A DNA stretch of 64,000 nucleotides from JABDJZ01 sp047611125 (GTDB lineage: Bacteria > Bacteroidota > Rhodothermia > Rhodothermales > UBA10348): positions 7,731 through 71,730 of the forward strand of contig JBLFXH010000001.1 of the NCBI GenBank assembly GCA_047611125.1, written 5' to 3'. This document shows, in pieces, positions 43,004 to 51,740 of this stretch (position 1 is its first letter; each line of letters starts with the position of its first letter). The notes below the pieces were generated by a model. It was not told where the DNA came from and searched no databases. It saw only the letters and a list, made by a program, of their open reading frames with translations. A program made the position numbers and the translations under genes.

Positions 43004-46000
43004 TGTTTGCCCACCTCCACACCCGAAGCTGGTTTTCCTTCCAGGCAGGAGGGTCTCCGCCAGAAGCGCTACCGGAAGCCGCTGTCAAACAGGGAGTCCA
43101 GGCCGTTGCTCTGACCGAGCGCCACGGCACGTACGGGGTAGTCCGGTTTCAGCGTGCCTGCCAGCAACTGGGTGTTCAGCACATCTTCGGAGCGGAGGTC
43201 CCGGTTGATGGCCACGATCTTGTACTCATTGCCAGTAACAGGGAGGGGTATGCGAATATCTGTTGGCTGCTCACACAAGCGCACCTCCGGTCCAGGGAAG
43301 AGCCAACGGCTACTCTGGCAGAGCTCGCCTCGGCCCACGAAAACATCTTCTGCCTCACCGGGACAGAGGCTGGCCCCATCTATCCGCTCCTTCAACACTT
43401 CAAGCATCAGGAGGCTGCCCGTTGGGTGCACACCCTCTACGACATATTCGGAGAACGCCTGTCACTCGAGGTAACCCATCAGCGTCGGAAAGGCGATGAT
43501 CGACGGCTCGCCCACCTGCTCCAGTTGGCCAGGCAGACGGGGGTCCCCCCGGTAGCTACGGGCGATGTGCGGTTTGCCGTACCGGGTGACTACTGGCGGT
43601 ACGATCTCCTGACCTGCGTCCGCCACGGGATCACAGTCTTCGATGACCATCCGGAGCGTCCATCCAATTCGATGGCTTACCTCCAGGCCGAAGCCGAGCT
43701 GCTGCGCAGGGGACTTCCAAAGGAAGCCATCCACCGTTCGGGCGAGATCGCCCAGATGTGCAAGGTGGATTTGATACCCGGCCACATCATACCGCCGGGA
43801 ACGAAACTGCCGGAAGGCGTCACCTCCGTAGACCTCCTCAAGAAGAAGGCGAATCTGGCCTTCGAAGAGAAGTACTCGCCCGGCTCGCCTAATCGGGTGG
43901 CAGCGCGCCAGCGGCTGGACAAGGAGCTCCATGTGATTGTTGACCTGGATGTTCAGGAGTTCTTCCTGGTGGTAAAGGAAGTGGTTGATGAGGCACGCCG
44001 CCGCGGCATCCGCTGCCTGGGAAGGGGCTCGGCAGCCAACTCTATCGTGACTTACCTGCTTGGGATTACGGTGGTCTGTCCCATCGACCACAACCTTCTC
44101 TTTGAGCGCTTCCTCCATCGCGGCCGACAGGGGACGCCCGATATCGACCTGGACTTTGATTCGAGTCGCCGGATGGAAATCATCGAGTGGATGGAGGAGC
44201 GCTTTGGGATGGACCATACGGCGATGGCGGCCACGATTGATCGATACCTGACAAAGTCGGCGGTCCAGGACACGGCCAAGGCGCTTGGCTGGCCCGCCGA
44301 GATGGCCGTTCAGATGTCGAAGGGCTGTGGCCACGCGCTCCCAAGCGACGAGGAAAACGCGGCGCACATCAGGTCAGTGGCCGGAGGTGACTCTCCCCTG
44401 CTCGAGATCCTGATCAAGGCCGCCACCAACCTGGTGGGATGCCCTCGCCATCTGGGCCAGCACTCTGGAGGCATGGTGCTCACGCGTCAGCCCATCCGGT
44501 ACTTTACGCCCCTGCAGGTTTCGGCGAATGGAGTCCGCGTGGTCCAGTTTGACAAGGACGACCTCGAGTGGTTGGGTCTGGTTAAGCTGGACGTGCTGGC
44601 TCTTCGAATGCTGGGGACGGTGTCTGAGGCCACCATGATTGCCAATGACCTTGCGCCCGACGACGAGCCCATCGTACTGGATGAACTCCCCCTGGATGAC
44701 CCAGACGTGTATGACATGATCTGCGAAGGCGACGTACTGGGGCTCTTCCAGATCGAATCCCCCGCGCAGCAGAGTGCGGGATCCAGAATCCAGTCGCGCA
44801 ACATGCAGGATCTGATCAAACAGATCTCTCTAGTTCGTCCGGGCCCCATTCAGGGAGGGCTGATGCACCCGTTCATCCGGCGTCACCGGGGATTGGAGAA
44901 GGTCCGGTATGACCACCCCATCCTTGAGCGCATTCTGGAGGACACCTACGGGGTGATCATTTTTCAGGAGCAGGTCCTGGAGGTAGCGCACCAGTTTGCC
45001 GGCTGGTCACTGGACCGGGCGGACTCGTTCCGCCGATTGATGTCCAAGTTCAGAGACCCCGGTGAGATGGAGTCGATGCGCGAAGGATTTGTCCAGTCTT
45101 CGATGGAGACGAATGATGTCCCCGAAGAGGCGGCAAACAGGGTCTTCGATCAGGTATCTAAGTTTGTGGGCTACGGGTTCTGTCGGTCTCACGCGGCGTC
45201 GTTTGCCTTGACCGTCTATCACAGCGCGTATCTGAAGCGGCATCATCCGGAGGCCTTCTTTGCGGGACTGATGCAGCACAGGCCGGGCATGTATGCGCAG
45301 ATGACGCTTGAGCAGGACGCGCGGAGGCATGGTGTACTGGTCCTGGTGCCGGACATCAACAAGTCAGGCCTTCGCTATCAGTTGGAGGAGGTCGAAGGCA
45401 AGTTGGCCATTCGGAAGCCACTGACGTCGGTGAAAGGCGTACAGGGGTCCTTGGCCGAGGTATCGGTACTGGAACGGGAGCTGCAGTCCTTCGCGTCCCT
45501 AGAGGAGTTCTTTCACCGTATTCCGGTGGATGAAAAGCAACTCAAGGCGCTGGTTCAGTCGGGCGCCTTTGACTCCCTGGAGGGATCCAACCGCACGGCG
45601 CTGTACAAGATGAAGGTGCTAGTGCAGCAGTTCCAGAAGGGCGGGGCCAACGCACAGGGAACGTTGCTTGATACAACGAGCATGCGTGCGGCTGATCTGC
45701 CGGCGCTTCCGGGGATTACCCTTCATAAGAGGCTGGAGTGGGATCTGGCGACGCACTCTGGTCCTCGCGTCCATCCTATGGTGGTACTGAGAAGAAGCCT
45801 GGTATATCACGAAGTGCGACCCATCTCTTTTGTGCAGCAGTTCGGGAAGACGCTCCCCTATGATGAGCGCCGGCCGCCCATGACCACCGTGTCCGGCCTA
45901 GTTATGTTCAGGCAGCGACCAGGGACTGCCAACGGGACCATGTTCATCTTTTTGGAGGATGAATCAGGGTTCATTCAGTGCATCTGCCGCCCGAAATGTC

Positions 46001-46218
46001 GTCAGCGATTTCGTGAGGAGCTCAAGCAAAGCGCGCTGATCATTCGGGGAAGAGTCCAGGTAACGGGCCCCTGGCGAGGCATCATGGTGGATCATGTTTC
46101 GACGTTGAAGGGGGTCATTGGCGGATATCAAGGTCGCCACGGAGGGCCGACATACGGACGAGAGAACAGGGTCACAGTATTCGGGGAAGCGGTAGGAGAG
46201 CCCGGGTTGCAGTCCTGA
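43003..46218 (+). CDS. dnaE2: Error-prone DNA polymerase III alpha (DnaE2/ImuC)
   Basis: A 1071-residue C-family polymerase that carries out error-prone bypass of DNA lesions. The PHP domain is at the N-terminus (HLHTRSWFSFQAGGSPPEAL, ALTERHGTYG) with altered metal-site residues, as in DnaE2. The catalytic palm has TPDIDLDFDSSRRMEIIEW with Asp380 and Asp382, and the fingers carry CGHALPSDEE. The helical part contains GYGFCRSHAASFALTVYHSAYLKRH. A C-terminal OB-fold (VSGLVMFRQRPGTANGTMFIFLEDESGF) ends the protein; the tau-binding tail of replicative DnaE1 is absent. It is the last gene of the imuB-DUF6504-dnaE2 operon. Confidence 0.95.
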   Translation: MFAHLHTRSWFSFQAGGSPPEALPEAAVKQGVQAVALTERHGTYGVVRFQRACQQLGVQHIFGAEVPVDGHDLVLIASNREGYANICWLLTQAHLRSREEPTATLAELASAHENIFCLTGTEAGPIYPLLQHFKHQEAARWVHTLYDIFGERLSLEVTHQRRKGDDRRLAHLLQLARQTGVPPVATGDVRFAVPGDYWRYDLLTCVRHGITVFDDHPERPSNSMAYLQAEAELLRRGLPKEAIHRSGEIAQMCKVDLIPGHIIPPGTKLPEGVTSVDLLKKKANLAFEEKYSPGSPNRVAARQRLDKELHVIVDLDVQEFFLVVKEVVDEARRRGIRCLGRGSAANSIVTYLLGITVVCPIDHNLLFERFLHRGRQGTPDIDLDFDSSRRMEIIEWMEERFGMDHTAMAATIDRYLTKSAVQDTAKALGWPAEMAVQMSKGCGHALPSDEENAAHIRSVAGGDSPLLEILIKAATNLVGCPRHLGQHSGGMVLTRQPIRYFTPLQVSANGVRVVQFDKDDLEWLGLVKLDVLALRMLGTVSEATMIANDLAPDDEPIVLDELPLDDPDVYDMICEGDVLGLFQIESPAQQSAGSRIQSRNMQDLIKQISLVRPGPIQGGLMHPFIRRHRGLEKVRYDHPILERILEDTYGVIIFQEQVLEVAHQFAGWSLDRADSFRRLMSKFRDPGEMESMREGFVQSSMETNDVPEEAANRVFDQVSKFVGYGFCRSHAASFALTVYHSAYLKRHHPEAFFAGLMQHRPGMYAQMTLEQDARRHGVLVLVPDINKSGLRYQLEEVEGKLAIRKPLTSVKGVQGSLAEVSVLERELQSFASLEEFFHRIPVDEKQLKALVQSGAFDSLEGSNRTALYKMKVLVQQFQKGGANAQGTLLDTTSMRAADLPALPGITLHKRLEWDLATHSGPRVHPMVVLRRSLVYHEVRPISFVQQFGKTLPYDERRPPMTTVSGLVMFRQRPGTANGTMFIFLEDESGFIQCICRPKCRQRFREELKQSALIIRGRVQVTGPWRGIMVDHVSTLKGVIGGYQGRHGGPTYGRENRVTVFGEAVGEPGLQS

Positions 46219-46250
46219 TAGACACTTGATATATTAGTGATATACATTAC
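46207..46250 (+). promoter_or_regulatory. Candidate promoter and GntR operator of the hydroxyproline operon
   Basis: TTGCAG (46207) and TATATT (46230-46235) with 17-nt spacing form a possible promoter. Overlapping its -10, TATAT-TAGTG-ATATA (46230-46244) is a perfect 5-bp palindrome and GTGATATACATTAC (46237-46250) an imperfect one. An AT-rich palindrome at a GC-rich operon's start fits a GntR operator. Confidence 0.45.
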
Positions 46251-46265
46251 CAATCGCGCCACGCC

Positions 46266-47192
46266 ATGTCCGTCACCTGGGAAGGAGTATTCCCCGCCGT
46301 CACCACCAAGTTCAACGATGCACTCGAAATCGATGCCCATTGGACCGAAGTAAACCTGGAGGCGCAAATCGCCGCAGGTGCTGCAGGCATCGTGGTAAGC
46401 GGATCGCTTGGAGAGGCATCGACTCTGAGCATGGAGGAGAAAGCCGAGCTGGTAGAACTCACCGTCAGACTGGTGAAAGGCCGAGTGCCGACGATCTGCG
46501 GAATCGCACAGCGCACCACCGCTGACGCCTGCACGATGTGCAAGATGGCGGAAGCCGCGGGAGCACAGGGCCTGATGCTCCTCCCACCGATGTTGTACAC
46601 GAGCGATCGCCGGGAGACCATCACATTTCTAAGAACGGTAGCGGCGGCTACCGATCTCCCCATCATGCTCTACAACAATCCGGTCGCGTACAACGTGGAC
46701 CTAACGCCGGAGATGCTGCAGGAGTTGGCCGACGAGCCCAAGTTCGAGGCCGTCAAGGAATCCTCGGACGACGTGCGCCGGATCACCGACATCGTAAACC
46801 TAGTGGGTGATCGCTACGCAATATTTACGGGCGTAGACAACGTGGCCCTGGAGGCGCTGATGCTTGGGGCCGTGGGATGGATTGCAGGCCTGGTGGACGC
46901 ATTCCCTCGCGAGACGGTGGCCATATACAACCTGGCCAGACAGGGACGCTACGCGGAGGCCCTCAAGATCTACCGCTGGTTCATGCCACTGCTACACCTG
47001 GATGTGAACATAAAACTGGTGCAGAACATCAAACTCGCTGAGTCTATGGTAGGACTGGGTACGGAAACAGTCCGCCCACCGCGCCTACCGCTCGCCGGGG
47101 AGGAGCGCACTAGGGTTATCGCGACCATCAACGAGGCACTCGCCAATCGGCCGGAGGAACTGGTCAGCCAGGCCCTCGGCCAACCATGCTAG
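46266..47192 (+). CDS. DapA-family deaminase (pyrroline-4-hydroxy-2-carboxylate deaminase)
   Basis: A 308-residue class I aldolase-fold enzyme. The Schiff-base Lys164 is in EAVKESSDD and the catalytic Tyr136 in MLYNNPVAYN, both typical of the DapA/NanA family; the loop GSLGEASTLS replaces the GTTGE motif of true DapA. In the hydroxyproline catabolic pathway a DapA-family enzyme turns delta1-pyrroline-4-hydroxy-2-carboxylate into 2-oxoglutarate semialdehyde with loss of ammonia. The context (epimerase, oxidase, aldehyde dehydrogenase, GntR) makes this assignment strong. First gene of the operon; a single base separates it from the regulator gene. Confidence 0.85.
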   Translation: MSVTWEGVFPAVTTKFNDALEIDAHWTEVNLEAQIAAGAAGIVVSGSLGEASTLSMEEKAELVELTVRLVKGRVPTICGIAQRTTADACTMCKMAEAAGAQGLMLLPPMLYTSDRRETITFLRTVAAATDLPIMLYNNPVAYNVDLTPEMLQELADEPKFEAVKESSDDVRRITDIVNLVGDRYAIFTGVDNVALEALMLGAVGWIAGLVDAFPRETVAIYNLARQGRYAEALKIYRWFMPLLHLDVNIKLVQNIKLAESMVGLGTETVRPPRLPLAGEERTRVIATINEALANRPEELVSQALGQPC

Positions 47193-47193
47193 C

Positions 47194-47841
47194 ATGCTAG
47201 CCACCGAGGCAGCGCCGACGTTAGCAGAGGGGGCCTATGAGCGCGTAGAGTCCCTCATAGTAACTCTGCAGTTGGAGCCCGGGGCAGTCTTCTCAGAAGG
47301 CACCCTGGCGGAGTCACTCGACATCGGACGGACGCCGCTGAGAGAAGCCCTCCAGCGCTTGGCCGCCGAGGGTCTAATGACAGCGATACCCCGCCGGGGG
47401 ATGATGGTCAGCCCGATTGACCTTCGCGAAATGCTGTCCGTCATCCAGACCAGAAAAGCGCTGGATGCCATCATCCACTCCGGAGCGGCCCGGAAGGCTA
47501 CCGACCGAGAACGGAACGACATAAGGGAGGCGAGGCAAGAACTGATCGGTACAGCCGGCGGCGCGCTGCACTTCATGGAAGCGGACTACAATCTGGACAA
47601 GGCAATCTGGGACGCAGCACCGAACCAATACGCCGTCCAAGCCACCCGGCCGCTGCACGCACACTGTCGCCGTTTCTGGTTCAAACACCAAGAAGATGAC
47701 GACCTCCGCCGCTCCGCGGACCTGCACGACGCCGTAGTCGAAGCGGTAATACGCGGTGACGCGGTTGCCGCGCGGGAACGGAGCGACAAGCTCATGGATT
47801 ACCTGACCCTGTTTACCAAGCACATACTCATCGCAGCCTGA
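47194..47841 (+). CDS. GntR-family (FadR/FCD) regulator of the hydroxyproline operon
   Basis: A 215-residue regulator. The N-terminal winged helix has YERVESLIVTLQLEPGAVF, TLAESLDIGRTPLREALQRLAAEGLM and RGMMVSP. The helical FCD ligand-binding domain follows (IQTRKALDAIIHSGAARKA, LHDAVVEAVIRGDAVAARERSDKLMDYL). The FCD His/Asp residues that bind a metal are present in the DLHDAVVEA segment. It sits inside the operon it likely controls and probably senses a pathway intermediate. Confidence 0.9.
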   Translation: MLATEAAPTLAEGAYERVESLIVTLQLEPGAVFSEGTLAESLDIGRTPLREALQRLAAEGLMTAIPRRGMMVSPIDLREMLSVIQTRKALDAIIHSGAARKATDRERNDIREARQELIGTAGGALHFMEADYNLDKAIWDAAPNQYAVQATRPLHAHCRRFWFKHQEDDDLRRSADLHDAVVEAVIRGDAVAARERSDKLMDYLTLFTKHILIAA

Positions 47842-47844
47842 CAC

Positions 47845-49482
47845 ATGAACGCCACAACAACTCTGACAGGAGCGAATCTGATCGCAGGAAACGAGAGTGC
47901 CGAAGGTCGCGGGCAGATAGCCGGCGTCAATCCGGTAGACGGTAGCACACTCGCACCCTTCTTCCACGAAGCCACCGAGGCTGAGATCAGTCAGGCGGTA
48001 AAGCAGGCAACAGCTGCCTTCGTGGCCAACAAGAGCCGAAGTGCCGAAGACTGGGCCATGCTCCTGGAGACCATCGCCGATGAGATCGAAGCGCTAGGCG
48101 ATACTCTCATAAACCGCGTGATGGCGGAAACTGGCTTGCCGGAAGGAAGAGTTCGGGGTGAGAGAGGGCGCACCATGGGACAGCTCAGGCTGTTCGCGAG
48201 CGTCACCCGGGAGGGTTCATGGGTAGACGCCAGGATTGAAACGGCGCTCCCAGACAGGGCACCCATTCCGAGACCGGACATACGGAGCATGCTGCGTTCG
48301 ATAGGTCCAGTCGCCGTGTTCGGCGCCTCAAACTTCCCGTTGGCGTTCTCAGTCGCCGGCGGGGACACGGCATCTGCGCTGGCAGCCGGATGCCCCGTGG
48401 TCTGCAAGGCACACCCTGCTCACCCCGGGACTTCAGAACTCGTCGGTCGAGCCATCGGTGCCGCCGTCGCCGGTCAGGGCTTTCATCCCGGGACCTTCTC
48501 ACTTGTGCATGGTGCAGGAGCACCCGTCGGCCTGAAGCTCGTGCAAGAGCCGGGAATAGCCGCGGTTGGATTTACTGGATCGCTAACCGCAGGGCGAGCC
48601 ATCTTTGATGCAGCGGCGGCCAGAGCCACCCCCGTGCCGGTGTTCGCCGAGATGGGCAGTACCAACCCGGTCTTCCTCATGCCTGCTGCCATCGCCAAAA
48701 GAGGCGAAGCCATCGCGGCCGGGCTTGCCGGCTCGGTCACGCTGGGATCAGGTCAGTTCTGCACCAATCCCGGCCTCGTATTCGCAGTCGAAAGCCCCGC
48801 AACAGAATCGTTCGCGGTCTCGCTAGCCGCCCGCATCGACGCGCTTGGATCGCAAACCATGTTGCACAAGGGGATCGCAGATGGATTCAGTGCAGGCCTT
48901 GGTCGAGCCGCCCAAACAGCCGGAGTGTCCACATTGGCCTGCGGGGCAGAGGCAGCGACTGGTGACGGCGTAGCCGACGCCGCCGCACAGGCTCAGCCTT
49001 GCATACTTAAGACGAGCGGCGTCACATTTGCCGCCAATCCGCACCTGCATGAGGAAGTCTTTGGGCCGGCCTCGATTCTGGTTGTCTGTGCGGATGCAGA
49101 TGAGATGACCGCCTTGGCTGCGAACCTAGACGGTAGCCTAACAGGTACCGTCCACATGGAGGAAGGCGAAATCGGGGACGCGAGCGACCTCGTGGGATGC
49201 CTGGAGGGCGTAGTCGGCCGCGTGGTGGTCAACGGATTTCCGACGGGCGTCGAAGTCTCGCACGCTATGCACCACGGTGGGCCGTACCCGTCTACCACTG
49301 CACCCTCGACAACATCGGTGGGGACCAGAGCAATTCTCCGTTTCGCGCGGCCGGTTTGCTATCAGGACTACCCGGAGCAGCTTCTTCCGGCGGCCCTGAC
49401 AAACGGCAACCCGCAGGGCATCGTGCGCATGATCAATGGTGAGCGCACACGCGAGACGATTTCCAGCGAACCCGCCGTCTGA
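47845..49482 (+). CDS. 2-Oxoglutarate-semialdehyde dehydrogenase
   Basis: A 545-residue aldehyde dehydrogenase, longer than the usual 480-500 because of N- and C-terminal extensions, as in alpha-ketoglutarate semialdehyde dehydrogenases. The catalytic Cys306 is in LGSGQFCTNPG and the general-base Glu269 in AEMGSTNP; VGFTGSLTAGRAI is the NAD loop and HEEVFGPASILVV the family C-terminal segment. It should oxidise 2-oxoglutarate semialdehyde to 2-oxoglutarate with NAD(P), the last step of hydroxyproline breakdown. It starts 3 nt after the regulator stop. Confidence 0.92.
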   Translation: MNATTTLTGANLIAGNESAEGRGQIAGVNPVDGSTLAPFFHEATEAEISQAVKQATAAFVANKSRSAEDWAMLLETIADEIEALGDTLINRVMAETGLPEGRVRGERGRTMGQLRLFASVTREGSWVDARIETALPDRAPIPRPDIRSMLRSIGPVAVFGASNFPLAFSVAGGDTASALAAGCPVVCKAHPAHPGTSELVGRAIGAAVAGQGFHPGTFSLVHGAGAPVGLKLVQEPGIAAVGFTGSLTAGRAIFDAAAARATPVPVFAEMGSTNPVFLMPAAIAKRGEAIAAGLAGSVTLGSGQFCTNPGLVFAVESPATESFAVSLAARIDALGSQTMLHKGIADGFSAGLGRAAQTAGVSTLACGAEAATGDGVADAAAQAQPCILKTSGVTFAANPHLHEEVFGPASILVVCADADEMTALAANLDGSLTGTVHMEEGEIGDASDLVGCLEGVVGRVVVNGFPTGVEVSHAMHHGGPYPSTTAPSTTSVGTRAILRFARPVCYQDYPEQLLPAALTNGNPQGIVRMINGERTRETISSEPAV

Positions 49483-49496
49483 CCGGCTAAGCGGCC

Positions 49497-50498
49497 ATGG
49501 CGCGACACACGTTTGATTGCATTGACGCTCACACGTGCGGCAACCCGGTCCGGGTTGTCCGCGGCGGTGGACCAGAGCTTGTCGGCGCCAGTATGCGGGT
49601 GCGCCGCAAGCATTTCATGGACGAGTTCGATTGGATTCGAACCGGCCTGATGTTCGAGCCGCGCGGCCACGACGTCATGTCAGGATCCATTCTCTACCCA
49701 TCCACCCGACAGGACTGTGATATCGCAATTCTCTTTATCGAGACTAGCGGCTGTCTGCCCATGTGTGGCCATGGGACGATTGGAACGGTCACAGCGATGC
49801 TGGAATACGACCTCGTCCAGCCTGCAGAGCCCGGGTTGGTGCGACTCGATACGCCCGCGGGACGAGTGGACGCCTATTACACCATGGACGGCTCGAGGGT
49901 GTCAAGCGTGCGTCTAATCAACATACCCTCATTCCTGGCCGCTGAGGGTTTGACTGTTGAATGCCCGGACTTGGGGGTGCTGAAGATGGATGTAGGCTAC
50001 GGAGGAAACTTCTATGCCATCGTAGACCCCCAGGAGAACTACCGCGACTTGGCCGATCACCCGGTCAGTGATCTTCTCCGGTGGAGCCCCATCTTGCGAA
50101 AGAGACTGAACGAATCCTACACCTTCGAGCATCCAGAAGACCCGACCATCCGCGGCCTGAGTCACATCGAATGGACTGGCGCTCCCGTCAGGCCTACATC
50201 TACCAGTCGCAACGCCGTCTTCTACGGAGACAAGGCCATTGACCGGTCACCCTGCGGTACTGGTACCAGCGCCCGGATGGCCCAGTGGGCTGCCCGGGGA
50301 CAGCTCAAAGAAGGCGACGAATTCGTGCACGAGAGCATCATAGGAAGCCAGTTCATTGGCCGCATAGAAGGCCGCACGAAGGTCGGCGCCATTGATGCGA
50401 TCATTCCGAGCATAGAGGGCTGGGCCCGTGTGACGGGTGAAAACACCATATTTCTAGATGACGACGACCCGTTCAGGGACGGCTTTACGGTCCAATGA
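49497..50498 (+). CDS. 4-Hydroxyproline 2-epimerase
   Basis: A 333-residue proline-racemase-family enzyme that turns trans-4-hydroxy-L-proline into cis-4-hydroxy-D-proline by two-base chemistry. Both catalytic cysteines are there: Cys90 in MCGHGTIG and Cys253 in SPCGTGTSA. In the related trans-3-hydroxyproline dehydratases the first Cys is Thr or Ser, so an epimerase is favoured. The N-terminus FDCIDAHTCGNPVRVV and the GYGGNFYAIVD segment are also family-typical. The stop overlaps the next gene's ATG by 4 nt. Confidence 0.93.
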   Translation: MARHTFDCIDAHTCGNPVRVVRGGGPELVGASMRVRRKHFMDEFDWIRTGLMFEPRGHDVMSGSILYPSTRQDCDIAILFIETSGCLPMCGHGTIGTVTAMLEYDLVQPAEPGLVRLDTPAGRVDAYYTMDGSRVSSVRLINIPSFLAAEGLTVECPDLGVLKMDVGYGGNFYAIVDPQENYRDLADHPVSDLLRWSPILRKRLNESYTFEHPEDPTIRGLSHIEWTGAPVRPTSTSRNAVFYGDKAIDRSPCGTGTSARMAQWAARGQLKEGDEFVHESIIGSQFIGRIEGRTKVGAIDAIIPSIEGWARVTGENTIFLDDDDPFRDGFTVQ

Positions 50499-51712
50499 GC
50501 GTGCCTGAGCAATGCGCCGATGTTGTCGTGATCGGAGGCGGAGTGATCGGTCTGACGACGGCCCTGTATCTCCAGCGCGCGGGCCGATCAGTGACTCTCG
50601 TGGCAGCGAGCTTGGCCGGCGAAGGCGCTTCTGCCGGGAACGCAGGCATGATCGTACCGAGTCATGTCATTCCGCTGTCTGCCCCCGGGGTCATCTCGCA
50701 GGGGTTGCGCTGGCTGACTCGCAGGGATGCGCCTTTTCACCTCAAGCCGCAACTGAACCTGGCGTTTCTCCGCTGGCTGTGGCAGTTCAGGGCTCACTGC
50801 ACGGCGGCGCACGTAGAGCGCTGCATTCCGATCCTCCGCGACCTCGGTCTTGCCAGCGTAGAGGGGTTCGATGAGCTGGCCGCGGAAAGCGATGACTTCG
50901 GCCTGGCGCACACCGGCCTGCTCATTGCCTACCATACTCCGGCGATGGAGGACGCGATGGCCCACGAAGCCGAGAAGGCCCGGTGCGCTGGTCTGGAAGC
51001 GCGAGTTCTCGATACCGCCGGCCTTCGGGCCAAGCAACCGCACCTCCGCTCCAATGCAACCGGCGCCATTCTGTATGAGCAGGATGCCCGGGTAGACCCA
51101 AACCTGCTTCTGGCATCTCTCTGTCGCCGGTTCGAGGAAGCTGGCGGCGAAATGAGGCACGGCGTCACGGTGTCCAGCATCGAGTCAGGCCGAGTGACAC
51201 TACTGGGCGGGGAGCTGACCGCTGAAGATATTGTGGTCTGCGCAGGAGCCTGGACGCCGCGCCTGGTGCCACGAATCAGCATTCAGCCGGCCAGAGGCTA
51301 CAGCGTAACCATCAAGGCGCCCCGCGACTCTCCTCCAATCCCGATGATCCTCATAGAGGACCGCGTCACGATGACACTCATGCCGGGCAAGCTGCGGTTT
51401 GCCGGCACGCTGTCACTGTCCGGATTCGAGTCGAAGGTGGATCAGCTTCGGATCCGGCCCATCCTGGACGAAGCCAGGCGCTACCAACCCGACCTGAACA
51501 CGGACGAACTGCCAGTGTGGTCAGGGTACCGCCCCGCATCTCCGGACGGTCTTCCCTTCATTGGCCGGGTTGCTGACGGAGTCTGGGTCAACGCCGGCCA
51601 CGGCATGATGGGCGTGTCCCTGGCCCCGGCCTCCGGCAAGCTCATGTGCGCATTGGTAACGGGTACAGAGCCACCCGTATCTCCAGGACCGTTCGCCCCC
51701 GACAGACTCTAG
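50495..51712 (+). CDS. FAD-dependent D-hydroxyproline dehydrogenase (DadA-like)
   Basis: A 405-residue DAO-fold flavoprotein. The N-terminal dinucleotide motif is VVVIGGGVIGLTTALYLQRAG, followed by a FAD-binding GEGASAGNAGMIVPSHV; the C-terminal part has VWSGYRPASPDGLPFIGRV and NAGHGMMGVSLAPASGKLM. It should oxidise cis-4-hydroxy-D-proline to delta1-pyrroline-4-hydroxy-2-carboxylate and pass electrons to the respiratory chain. It completes the pathway with the epimerase, deaminase and dehydrogenase. It is the last gene of the operon. Confidence 0.9.
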   Translation: MSVPEQCADVVVIGGGVIGLTTALYLQRAGRSVTLVAASLAGEGASAGNAGMIVPSHVIPLSAPGVISQGLRWLTRRDAPFHLKPQLNLAFLRWLWQFRAHCTAAHVERCIPILRDLGLASVEGFDELAAESDDFGLAHTGLLIAYHTPAMEDAMAHEAEKARCAGLEARVLDTAGLRAKQPHLRSNATGAILYEQDARVDPNLLLASLCRRFEEAGGEMRHGVTVSSIESGRVTLLGGELTAEDIVVCAGAWTPRLVPRISIQPARGYSVTIKAPRDSPPIPMILIEDRVTMTLMPGKLRFAGTLSLSGFESKVDQLRIRPILDEARRYQPDLNTDELPVWSGYRPASPDGLPFIGRVADGVWVNAGHGMMGVSLAPASGKLMCALVTGTEPPVSPGPFAPDRL

Positions 51713-51719
51713 AGCCGAA

Positions 51720-51740
51720 CTAGGACCCCAAAGGCCCTAG
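51720..51740. terminator. Weak hairpin between convergent genes
   Basis: CTAGG-A-CC...GG-C-CCTAG can pair (5 bp, mismatch, 2 bp). It lies between the hydroxyproline operon end and the acyl-CoA synthetase stop. No T-run follows. Confidence 0.3.

Noticed and set aside
43462..44367. 301-residue minus-strand frame inside dnaE2
   Set aside because: Antisense shadow of conserved polymerase codons; no protein-like motifs.
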